Assembly (NCBI RefSeq): GCF_026626705.1
Contig: NZ_JAPNKC010000001.1
Location: 9,504,001-9,568,000 of the forward strand
Direction: 5' to 3'
Source of the DNA: Pyxidicoccus sp. MSG2
Lineage (GTDB): Bacteria; Myxococcota; Myxococcia; Myxococcales; Myxococcaceae
Length of the DNA: 64,000 nt
Shown here: positions 57,197-64,000 of the stretch, piece after piece
Layout of the letters: every line of letters starts with the position of its first letter
Position numbering within the stretch: the stretch's first letter is position 1
Notes under the pieces: generated by a model
What the model was told of the DNA's origin: nothing
Database searches by the model: none
The model's input: the letters and a program-made list of their open reading frames with translations, nothing else
Made by a program: the position numbers and the translations under genes

Positions 57197-57610
57197 GTGC
57201 ATCCCGGGCGGCCGCTCGTGGAGGGGAAGGTGGCCTTCGTGGACCGCACGCTGTGGGCCTCCGTGTACCGCGTCGCCATGGAGCCCTCGCGCCGCCGCGC
57301 GTCCCTGGCGGGACTCTCCATGGAGGCCCGCGAGCTGCTGACCTCCATTGAGCGGGACAGGGAGGTCCGGCTCGAAAAGGAAGGGTCATGGACCAAGGCC
57401 CGCCAGACGCTGCAGGAGCGGCTCCTCGTCCACTTCTCCGAGGCGCAGGAGGAGGACGGGCACCACGTCGCGGTGCTGCGCTCGTGGCGGACCTGGGCCC
57501 ATCCGGCGCTCCGGGAGGAGGCGATGACGCTGTCCTACGAGGACGCGCTCGCCCGGCTGCGGGAGGCGTGCGGCGGAGCGCCCACCGGCCTGGGCCCGTG
57601 GGTGTTCTGA
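57197..57610 (+). CDS. Hypothetical small soluble protein, start uncertain
   Basis: About 137 residues from GTG 57197. It has an Arg/Glu-rich helical middle (LTSIERDREVRLEKEGS, SWTKARQTLQERLLVHF) and an end LREACGGAPTGLGPWVF. Other possible starts are ATG 57116, GTG 57218 and ATG 57277. I do not recognise the family. It is near the sigma-54 enhancer array but on the opposite strand, and no clear promoter of that type faces it. Confidence 0.5.
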   Translation: MHPGRPLVEGKVAFVDRTLWASVYRVAMEPSRRRASLAGLSMEARELLTSIERDREVRLEKEGSWTKARQTLQERLLVHFSEAQEEDGHHVAVLRSWRTWAHPALREEAMTLSYEDALARLREACGGAPTGLGPWVF

Positions 57611-57688
57611 GCGACATCGACCTTTGCTGAGGCATGGCCGAAATCGTGGGCTCCACGTCCTTGCGGCCAGGACGCGAAGGGGCGCAAT

Positions 57689-58858
57689 GTGCTTCGCATG
57701 AAGCGAGCACCCCAGCGCCCGGGGCCAGCCGCGTCCGCACGTCCCGGAACGCAGGGCCTCCCGACACTCCAGCGCCAACGGCCCGCGACGAGCAGGCCCC
57801 CCGGTACACGGGGCCTTCCCCTGCGCATCGCGCTGCTCGCCTTCGACGACGCGCAGGTCCTCGACGTCACCGGCCCGCTGGAGGTCTTCGGCCGTGCCTC
57901 GCGTCTGCTCCGGGAGCAGCACGGGGCCACGGGGGACCGGTATGCGCTGGAGCTTCTCAGCGCGCATGGCCCCGTGCTGCGCTCGTCGTCGGGCCTGCGC
58001 CTCGTCGCGGACGCGGTGCTCCCGCGCCGGCGCACGGGCCCCAGGCGCAGCACCTTCGACACGTTGCTCATCGCGGGCGGCCGGGGCGTGCGGCACGTGG
58101 CGGAGGACCCGCGCGTCCTCTCCTGGGTCCAGGCGCAGGCCCCGCGCGTGCGCCGGCTCGCGTCCGTCTGCACCGGCGCCTTCGTGCTCGCGGCAGCGGG
58201 GCTGCTCGACGGGCGGCGCGCCGTCACCCACTGGAGCGAGTGCGAGCAGCTCGCGCGGCGCTACCCGGAAGTCACCGTGGAGGAAGACCCCATCTTCATC
58301 CGGGACGGCCACGTCTACACGTCCGCGGGAGTCACCGCGGGCATGGACCTGGCGCTGGCCCTGGTGGAGGAGGACTGCGGCCGCGACGTGGCGATGGCGG
58401 TGGCGCGCGAGCTGGTGCTCTTCCTCCGCCGGCCCGGAGGCCAGTCGCAGTTCAGCGCGCAGCTCTCCGCGCAGACGGCCGAGCGCGAGCCCCTGCGCGA
58501 CCTCCAGGCGTGGATGGTGGACCACCCTGGTGACGACCTGCGCATCCCCGCGCTGGCCCGCCGTGCCGCCATGAGCGAGCGCCACTTCCGCCGCGCCTTC
58601 ACCGCCGATGTCGGCTGTCCTCCCGCCCGTTTCGTGGAGCAGGTGCGGGTGGACGCCGCGCGCCGGGCCCTCGAAGAAACAGCCGACGGCGTGGACGCCA
58701 TCGCCGCGCGCCTGGGCTTCGGCACCTCCGAGTCCATGCGCCGCGCCTTCACACGCATCCTCCACATCAGCCCCACCGCCTATCGCGAGCGCTTCCGCGC
58801 CGCGAAGCCCACCCGCGAGCGCTTCCGCGCAGCAGAACCCAGGAGAAGCAGGTCATGA
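57689..58858 (+). CDS. GlxA-type transcriptional regulator (DJ-1/PfpI + AraC)
   Basis: 389 residues from GTG 57689 (GAAGGGG upstream). Residues about 45-235 are a DJ-1/PfpI domain: IALLAFDDAQVLDVTGPLEV, TLLIAGGRGVRHV and LASVCTGAFVLAAAGLLDGR with the nucleophile-elbow Cys. Residues about 265-375 are an AraC-type double helix-turn-helix: ALARRAAMSERHFRRAF, ADGVDAIAARLGFGTSESMR and RRAFTRILHISPTAYRERF. Such regulators (GlxA, FtrA) sense a metabolite through the DJ-1 domain and activate a neighbour. The stop overlaps the ATG of the next DJ-1 gene (ATGA). Confidence 0.92.
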   Translation: MLRMKRAPQRPGPAASARPGTQGLPTLQRQRPATSRPPGTRGLPLRIALLAFDDAQVLDVTGPLEVFGRASRLLREQHGATGDRYALELLSAHGPVLRSSSGLRLVADAVLPRRRTGPRRSTFDTLLIAGGRGVRHVAEDPRVLSWVQAQAPRVRRLASVCTGAFVLAAAGLLDGRRAVTHWSECEQLARRYPEVTVEEDPIFIRDGHVYTSAGVTAGMDLALALVEEDCGRDVAMAVARELVLFLRRPGGQSQFSAQLSAQTAEREPLRDLQAWMVDHPGDDLRIPALARRAAMSERHFRRAFTADVGCPPARFVEQVRVDAARRALEETADGVDAIAARLGFGTSESMRRAFTRILHISPTAYRERFRAAKPTRERFRAAEPRRSRS

Positions 58859-59451
58859 CCCGTATCGGAATCGTGCTGTTCGACGGAGCAGAGGAGCTCG
58901 ACTACGCCGGCCCGTGGGAGGTCTTCGCCGCGGCGGCGTACCTCCGCCCGGAGCTGAACATCGACGTCCGCACCTACGCGAAGGACGCCAACCCCATCCG
59001 CAGCGCCAAGGGCCTGCGCGTCATCCCCCACGCGAGCTTCGCGGAGGCGCCGCGCCTGGACGTGGTCCTCGCGCCGGGAGGGGAGGGACGCAAGCGGGAG
59101 ATGCACGACGAGGGGATGCTCGGGTGGCTCCGCGCGAAGGGCGCCGAGGCGAAGTGGAACACCAGCGTCTGCACCGGCGCCTTCCTGCTGCACGCGGCGG
59201 GGCTCGCGAAGGGGCGCCGGATGACGACGCACTGGAGTGCCGTTGAAGAGCTGCGCGCCCGGGGCGACGTCACCGTGCTCGACGGCATCCGCTACGTCCG
59301 GGACGGCAACGTCGTCTCCGCGGCGGGAGTGTCCGCGGGCATCGACATGTCGCTGTGGCTGGTGGGACAGCTCTGGGAGCCGGCCTTCGCGCGGCAGGTC
59401 CAGCGCTACATCCAGTACGAGCCCGCGCCGCCGTACGCCGCGGAGACCTAG
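58855..59451 (+). CDS. DJ-1/PfpI family protein, isonitrile hydratase-like
   Basis: 198 residues. MTRIGIVLFDGAEELDYAGP starts the flavodoxin-like fold; WNTSVCTGAFLLHAAGLAKG holds Cys106 and then RMTTHWSAVEEL follows; VVSAAGVSAGIDMSLWLVG is near the dimer side. This pattern is shared with isonitrile hydratases and other DJ-1 enzymes, and with the N-terminal half of the upstream regulator, so both probably bind a related ligand. It is translationally coupled to the regulator. It converges with the gene at 59455 (3-bp gap). The substrate is unknown. Confidence 0.88.
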   Translation: MTRIGIVLFDGAEELDYAGPWEVFAAAAYLRPELNIDVRTYAKDANPIRSAKGLRVIPHASFAEAPRLDVVLAPGGEGRKREMHDEGMLGWLRAKGAEAKWNTSVCTGAFLLHAAGLAKGRRMTTHWSAVEELRARGDVTVLDGIRYVRDGNVVSAAGVSAGIDMSLWLVGQLWEPAFARQVQRYIQYEPAPPYAAET

Positions 59452-59454
59452 GCG

Positions 59455-59799
59455 CTACGCCGCCACGTCGAGAATCTCCAGCGCCTCGCGGACGCCGGGC
59501 ATGGCGGCGAGCAGCTCGAACTCCGCCGCCTGGAGCATGGACACCCGGCGACCGGACATCCGGTCCATGAGCAGCTCGATGCGGTAGTCACCTGCTGGAC
59601 TGACGCGGCGGGAGATTCGGGCGCGGCGGCCCTCGGCCTGACAGGCGAGGATATCGTTGCGCAGGCTACGCAGACGCCGGAATACCTTCAGCGCAAGACG
59701 CCCCTCGGGGGTGTCGAACGTGTGGAAGTGCCGATTTCTCGACAGGGGCTTGCTGGGGTCATGGAGCCTCTCGACGAGGCGCCGAACGAATGGGTCCAT
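59455..59799 (-). CDS. Hypothetical small basic protein
   Basis: 114 residues, Arg/Leu-rich. No signal peptide or membrane helix. The N-terminus MDPFVRRLVERLHDPSKPLS and the C-terminal AAEFELLAAMPGVREALEIL look helical. I do not recognise a family. It is divergent from the TPR lipoprotein gene (40 bp between starts). Confidence 0.6.
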   Translation of the reverse strand: MDPFVRRLVERLHDPSKPLSRNRHFHTFDTPEGRLALKVFRRLRSLRNDILACQAEGRRARISRRVSPAGDYRIELLMDRMSGRRVSMLQAAEFELLAAMPGVREALEILDVAA

Positions 59800-59839
59800 C
59801 GACGGGGGAGGATAACATCCGGTACCCTCGCGCTCAGCG

Positions 59840-61162
59840 ATGCCCCGGCTTTTTTCGATCCGTCCCTGGACCCTGGCGCTCCTCCTCCCGCTTGCTTGCA
59901 GAGAGCCGGAGGTGGCAGCCGTCCAGAACCGTGCCCAACAGGCCCAGATGGCCCTCGCAGAGGGCCGTTCCTACCTGGAGAAGAACGAGCCCAACCAGGC
60001 CCTCTCGGCCCTGCGCCGGGCCGCCAGTGCCGCGCCGGAGAGCGCCGAGCCCCTGCTGCTCATGGCCCGCGCCCACCGGATGGCGGGCAACGAGGGCGCC
60101 GCCATCCTGGCGCTCAAGCAGGCGAAGTCCCTCGTCGGGGACGACCCGTCGATTCAGCGCGAGCTGGCCGACCTGTACCTCCAGGACGGCCACACCCAGG
60201 ACGCCCTCGTCGCCCTCGTCCACCTGCGCGACTCGGGCTCGCTGCCGGACGCGGACGTGCTCCGGCTCGCCCGCATCCAGGCGCGCGAGGGGCAGATTGA
60301 CGCCGCCTTCAAGACGCTGGAGGGCATCCTCCGCGAGAGCCCGGATGACGCCGAGGCCAAGTCCGTGGAGGCCGAGGTCCTCCTCATCAAGGGCGAGGAG
60401 TTGCTGGCGGCCAACCTGATGGACCGGCTGCTCCAGGAGGACCCGGGGCTGACGTCCGCGCGGCTGCTGCGCGCGCGCTACTTCCTCAACAACGGCTTCC
60501 CGGAGATGGCGGAGGCGGACCTGGGCGCCGTGCAGGCGCCGGAGTCGGCGCGCACGGACGTCATCACCCTGCGCGCGCGCGTGCTGCTGGTGCTGGGGCG
60601 CCCCGCCGAGGCCGAGATCGCCCTGAAGAAGCTGGTGGAGGCCGAGCCCCAGAATGCCGAGGCCCTGGCGTGGCTCGCGGAAGCCGCGCTGGTGCAGGGT
60701 CGCCGCTCGGACGCGCAGGGGCTGGTGGACCGGGCGCTGCAACTGCGGCCCCGCATGGCGCGGGCCCTGTACGTGCGCGGGCGCGTGCTGGAGGACCAGG
60801 GAGACCGCCGCGGCGCCGAGGAGAGCTACCGCTTCGCCCTGTCGGCGGAGCCCCGCTTCGCGCCCGCCCACTCGCGGATGGCGCAGGCCCACCTGAAGGC
60901 GGACCGGAAGACGGACGCCCAGCTCTCCCTGGAGCGGCTGCTCACGCTGGGCGAGGCGTCACTTCAGGAGAAGGCGCAGCTCGCCGGGCTCTACGCGACG
61001 CTGCAGACGAAGGTACCCCAGGGGCTGAAGCTCATCGAGGAGGCGCTGAAGCGCAGCCCCGAGAACGAGGAGTACCTGCGCACGCAGAAGGCCCTGATGG
61101 CGCTCGCTCCGAAGCCGAAGAAGCGCCCCACGGGCCCCGTCATCATCCGCGGAGGCCGCTGA
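59840..61162 (+). CDS. TPR-repeat lipoprotein
   Basis: 440 residues. Signal MPRLFSIRPWTLALLLPLAC with lipobox LPLAC followed by Arg-Glu. About ten TPRs follow (for example NQALSALRRAASAAPES, AEAEIALKKLVEAEPQNAEA, ALAWLAEAALVQGRRSDAQG). The tail KPKKRPTGPVIIRGGR is basic. Such lipoproteins act as assembly platforms in the periplasm, for example for pilus or polysaccharide machines. The end overlaps the convergent M16 gene by 20 bp. Confidence 0.88.
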   Translation: MPRLFSIRPWTLALLLPLACREPEVAAVQNRAQQAQMALAEGRSYLEKNEPNQALSALRRAASAAPESAEPLLLMARAHRMAGNEGAAILALKQAKSLVGDDPSIQRELADLYLQDGHTQDALVALVHLRDSGSLPDADVLRLARIQAREGQIDAAFKTLEGILRESPDDAEAKSVEAEVLLIKGEELLAANLMDRLLQEDPGLTSARLLRARYFLNNGFPEMAEADLGAVQAPESARTDVITLRARVLLVLGRPAEAEIALKKLVEAEPQNAEALAWLAEAALVQGRRSDAQGLVDRALQLRPRMARALYVRGRVLEDQGDRRGAEESYRFALSAEPRFAPAHSRMAQAHLKADRKTDAQLSLERLLTLGEASLQEKAQLAGLYATLQTKVPQGLKLIEEALKRSPENEEYLRTQKALMALAPKPKKRPTGPVIIRGGR

Positions 61163-62474
61163 CGGCGGCCAGCACGGGAGCCTCCGGTGCCGGCAGCCCG
61201 GGGGCCTCCGCCACCACGCGCTCCAGGGCCTTCAGGCCCTTGCGCTGGCCCACCGCCACCACGGTGAGGTTCTCGCGGTTGAAGTAGCGCCGGGCCACCT
61301 CGCGCACGCGCGCGGCGGACTGCGCGTCCACCAGGTCGGCGCGGTGGGAGAAGGACTCGGGCGCATTGAAGATCTCATTCACGCCGAACCAGCCGGCCAG
61401 CTCGCCCGGCGAGTCCTGCGCGAACTCCAGCAGCATGCGGTGCCGCCGCTTGGCGCGCGACAGCTCCTCCTCGCCCACCTCGGTGTCGCAGAGGGCGCCC
61501 AGCACGCGGAAGGCCTCGGCCACCACCTGCGCCGCCTTCTCCGGGGCGCTGGCCGCTTCAATCTCGAACACGCCCGCGTCGTGGTACGTGTCCAGCGACG
61601 CGTGGACGGAGTACGCCAGCCCCCGCCGCTCCACGATTTCGAACGGCAGCCGTGACGACAGCCCGTCATCCAGCAGGCGCCGGATGATTTGCAGGGCGGG
61701 CTGGTCATCATGCCGGTCCGGCACGGTGCGGAAGTTGATGCGGAACTCCGTCTGCGACTCGTCGTGCGCCACGAAGTGCAGCTTGGGGCCGGGAGGCGTG
61801 GAGGGCGGGGCGGCCTCCGTGCTGACCGGGCCGCGCGGCAGCCGGGCGAAGGCGCGCTCCGTCATCTCGAGGACTTCCTGGCGATTGACGCGCCCCGCGG
61901 CGGTGACGACGAGGTTGCCGGCGACGTAGTGCCGCGCGAAGTGCTCCAGCACCTGTGCGTGGGTGAGGGCGGAGACGGACTCGCGGGTGCCGGCAATCTT
62001 CAGGGCCAGCGGGTGGCTGGGGAACAGCAGCCGCTGGGAGAGGTTGTCCAGGTCGATGTCGCGGCCCTTCTCGTCCACCTCGTCGAGCATCTCCTCGAGG
62101 ATGATCTGCCGCTCCACCTCCATGTCGGTGAGGCGGGGGCGGGTGAGCATGTCACCGAGGATGTCCATGCCCACGCGCAGGTGCGCGGGGTGCAGGGGCG
62201 TGTAGTAGTACCCGTGGTCCCGGGTGGTGACGCCGTTGAGGTTGCCGCCGACCTCCTCGACGGCCGCGTTCATCTTCACCGTGTCCGGCCAGCCCTCGCT
62301 GCCGCGGAAGAAGAGGTGCTCCAGGTAGTGGCTGACGCCGTTGTTGGCGGGCGTCTCATGGCGACTGCCCGTTCGCACGTAGATGGCGAGCAGGGCGGTG
62401 TGGAGGTGGGGCGTCTCGACAGTGACGACGCGAAGCCCGGAGGGCAGCTCGTCCCGGTACGAATTGAAGCTCAT
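61143..62474 (-). CDS. M16 family zinc peptidase
   Basis: 443 residues, the size of a single-half M16 (MPP-beta/YmxG-like) enzyme. The inverted zinc motif HYLEH is at 49-53 in GVSHYLEHLFFRG, and the third ligand Glu is at 127/128 in QIILEEMLDE. The C-terminal RGLAYSVHASLDTY keeps the Arg and Tyr of the partner half. The catalytic site is therefore complete. There is no signal peptide, so it is probably cytosolic and degrades peptides. ATG 62474 overlaps the stop of the histidine kinase gene (ATGA), so the two are coupled. Confidence 0.93.
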   Translation of the reverse strand: MSFNSYRDELPSGLRVVTVETPHLHTALLAIYVRTGSRHETPANNGVSHYLEHLFFRGSEGWPDTVKMNAAVEEVGGNLNGVTTRDHGYYYTPLHPAHLRVGMDILGDMLTRPRLTDMEVERQIILEEMLDEVDEKGRDIDLDNLSQRLLFPSHPLALKIAGTRESVSALTHAQVLEHFARHYVAGNLVVTAAGRVNRQEVLEMTERAFARLPRGPVSTEAAPPSTPPGPKLHFVAHDESQTEFRINFRTVPDRHDDQPALQIIRRLLDDGLSSRLPFEIVERRGLAYSVHASLDTYHDAGVFEIEAASAPEKAAQVVAEAFRVLGALCDTEVGEEELSRAKRRHRMLLEFAQDSPGELAGWFGVNEIFNAPESFSHRADLVDAQSAARVREVARRYFNRENLTVVAVGQRKGLKALERVVAEAPGLPAPEAPVLAAVSGLRG

Positions 62475-64000
62475 GCGCGTGGGAGCCTTAACACGAAGGA
62501 GGTGCCCTGGCCGGGAATACTCTGGCAGGAGAGCGAGCCCCCGTGGGCCTGGAGGATCTGCTGGCTCACCGCGAGCCCCAGCCCGGTTCCGCCCTCCTTG
62601 GTGGTGAAGAAGGGCTCGAAGAGGTGACGCCGCACGTCCTCCGTCATGCCCTGGCCGGTGTCACTCACATGGACTTCCACGTCGTGCTCCAGGGGGCGGG
62701 TGGCCACGGTGAGCCTGCCGCCCGTGGGCATGGCCTCGCGGCTGTTGCGCAGCAGGTTGAGGAACACCTGGCGCAGCTGGCCCTCGTCCGCGAGCACGGC
62801 GGGCGTGTCCTTCGCGAACTCGCGCACCACCTCCACGCCCGCGCGCTCCAACTCCTCGCGGGTGAAGTCGAGCACGCCGTCCAGTACGGCGGTGACGTCT
62901 CGCGGGTCCAGGTCGGGACGGGGAGGGCGGGCCATGCGCAGGTACTGCTCGGTGACGTCCGCCAGGCGGTCCACCTCGTGGGTGACGGCGGAGAGGAGCT
63001 CCTTCACCTCGGTGGAGTCATTCGCTGACGCGAAGCTGGCGCGCTCCAGTCCGTCCTGGAGCAGCTCCACGTTGAGGCCGATGGAGGAGAGGGGGTTGCG
63101 CACCTCGTGGACGATCTGCGCGGAGATGCGGCCCACGGCGGCGAGCTGCTCGGCGCGCATGAGGGCCTCGGCCTGGGCCTTGAGCTGGGCCTCGCGGGCC
63201 TGGAGCGAGCGGGCCATCTGGTCGAACTCGCGGGCGAGCACGGCCACCTCGTCGTCGCCGCGCACGCCGAGCTGGGCGTTGTAGTCGCCGCGGCCGATGC
63301 GGGACACGCCCTCGATGAGGGTGCGCACGGGGCGCAGGGTGCGGGCGGACCAGGCGATGACGCCCAGGCCCACGATGATGGCCGCGAGTGAGAAGCCGAT
63401 GATGAACAGACCGGTGGTCCGCTCGCGTTCCTCGGCGCCGTCCACGCGCTCGCGGATGCGGTTGGCGAGCGCGGCGCGAAGCACGCGAATCTCGCGGCCG
63501 ATGGAGGTCTCCAGCTGGCGCAGGTCCGTGGTGGCGCGGGCCACCTCCTCGCGGTCCGGGGACGCGGTGGACAGCGCGGAGAAGACCGTCTCCGCGGCGC
63601 GGCCGTAGTCGCGGTAGCGCGCGTGGATTTCCCCGAAGCGGTTCTCCAGCCCGCGGATGAAGGGGACCTCGCTGGCGGGGGCGAAGGCGAGCACCTCGCG
63701 CGCCTTGACCTGGGCGTCCGTCAGTCGCTGGGACATGAGGGGCGGGTAGTAGAGGCGCGCGAGCCGGATGTAGGCGCGGCGGGCCTCCACGCTGCTCTCA
63801 TCGAGCATCCGCTCGGTGTCCTTCTCCTGCGTGGTGTGGAAGGTCTCCAGCTCCGCGGCGTCCTGCGAGAGCTGGAGGTAGCCCTGGCTGACGAGGCGGA
63901 TCTCCAGCCGGTTGCGGTGCAGCTCCGTCACGCTGAAGAGCGACACCATCCCGAAGGTGATGAGCACCACCGCGTAACCCAGGAAGATGCGCGTGGCGAG
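62471..64000 (-). CDS. Membrane sensor histidine kinase (N-terminus beyond window)
   Basis: At least 509 residues in the window, open at the right edge (IFLGYAVVLITFGMV is a first membrane helix). A helical periplasmic sensor (about 180 residues) is closed by a second membrane helix (FIIGFSLAAIIVGLGVIAWS), a HAMP domain (LRPVRTLIEGVSRIGRGDYN) and a HisKA/HATPase pair: AQIVHEVRNPLSSIGLN with the His, LLRNSREAMPTGG, VSDTGQGM, and GGTGLGLAVSQQIL. The kinase is complete apart from its very start. No response regulator gene is in view; the partner may lie beyond the edge. Confidence 0.93.
   Translation of the reverse strand, partial: LATRIFLGYAVVLITFGMVSLFSVTELHRNRLEIRLVSQGYLQLSQDAAELETFHTTQEKDTERMLDESSVEARRAYIRLARLYYPPLMSQRLTDAQVKAREVLAFAPASEVPFIRGLENRFGEIHARYRDYGRAAETVFSALSTASPDREEVARATTDLRQLETSIGREIRVLRAALANRIRERVDGAEERERTTGLFIIGFSLAAIIVGLGVIAWSARTLRPVRTLIEGVSRIGRGDYNAQLGVRGDDEVAVLAREFDQMARSLQAREAQLKAQAEALMRAEQLAAVGRISAQIVHEVRNPLSSIGLNVELLQDGLERASFASANDSTEVKELLSAVTHEVDRLADVTEQYLRMARPPRPDLDPRDVTAVLDGVLDFTREELERAGVEVVREFAKDTPAVLADEGQLRQVFLNLLRNSREAMPTGGRLTVATRPLEHDVEVHVSDTGQGMTEDVRRHLFEPFFTTKEGGTGLGLAVSQQILQAHGGSLSCQSIPGQGTSFVLRLPRA

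Noticed and set aside
57163-57351. Short ORF starting ATG 57163
   Set aside because: It lies in another frame of the 57197-57610 gene and is Gly/Arg-rich shadow sequence.

Overview
This window is a chromosomal segment of a high-GC myxobacterium, most like Myxococcus, Pyxidicoccus or Corallococcus. The grounds are very high third-position GC, a protein with 14 myxobacterial Cys-rich repeats and a MYXO-CTERM tail, a Ser/Thr kinase with TPRs, a sigma-54 enhancer-binding protein (EBP), PATAN/DUF4388-type response regulators and a giant coiled-coil protein. No tRNA, rRNA, CRISPR array or insertion sequence was seen. Both ends cut genes: an alkaline phosphatase at the left and a sensor histidine kinase at the right.

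1-8.7 kb: phosphatase end, a SAM methyltransferase, clpB with a strong terminator, a three-gene overlapping operon of small proteins (DUF1844 protein in the middle), and a thiamine cluster (thiE, a C26 glutamine amidotransferase, thiD). 8.8-18.6 kb, all on the minus strand: dnaB, a LytTR two-component system with an acyltransferase, then rplI-rpsR-rpsF, pth, rplY, prs and spoVG, a translation/nucleotide block whose order recalls the spoVG-prs-ctc-pth cluster of Firmicutes. 18.7-20.8 kb: nucleotide salvage operon tdk-upp-hpt. 20.9-26.2 kb: accessory genes, namely a Cys-rich lipoprotein, aqpZ, a three-copy 79-bp tandem repeat carrying an 18-bp palindrome, a LysE exporter, a degenerate M50-like membrane protein, a DUF2188 protein and fragments. 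26.2-30.3 kb: class Ia ribonucleotide reductase nrdA-nrdB behind a promoter overlapped by two NrdR-like boxes.

31.1-41.5 kb: a co-directional run with a 2011-residue pseudo-methyltransferase/coiled-coil protein, dapF, a receiver-GAF-degenerate GGDEF protein, and a receiver-PATAN gene broken by a frameshift. 41.5-45 kb: fatty acid desaturase with a small coupled partner, a YukJ-like lamin-tail protein and an esterase. 45-57 kb: an EBP gene followed by a sigma-54 promoter and a small protein gene, a Ser/Thr kinase-TPR receptor, and an OmpA/Cys-rich-repeat envelope operon that has its own sigma-54 promoter. 57-64 kb: a GlxA-type AraC regulator coupled to a DJ-1/PfpI enzyme, a TPR lipoprotein, an M16 peptidase and the histidine kinase.

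The most interesting signal is regulatory. Two sigma-54-type promoters (46824-46839 plus strand, 56876-56891 minus strand) share the spacer AATGC, and each has TGACRYGTCA palindromes at about -82 to -146, typical enhancer positions. The EBP gene abuts the first set, so a local regulon linking the EBP, a small beta-rich protein and the envelope operon is a reasonable hypothesis. It rests on sequence pattern alone.
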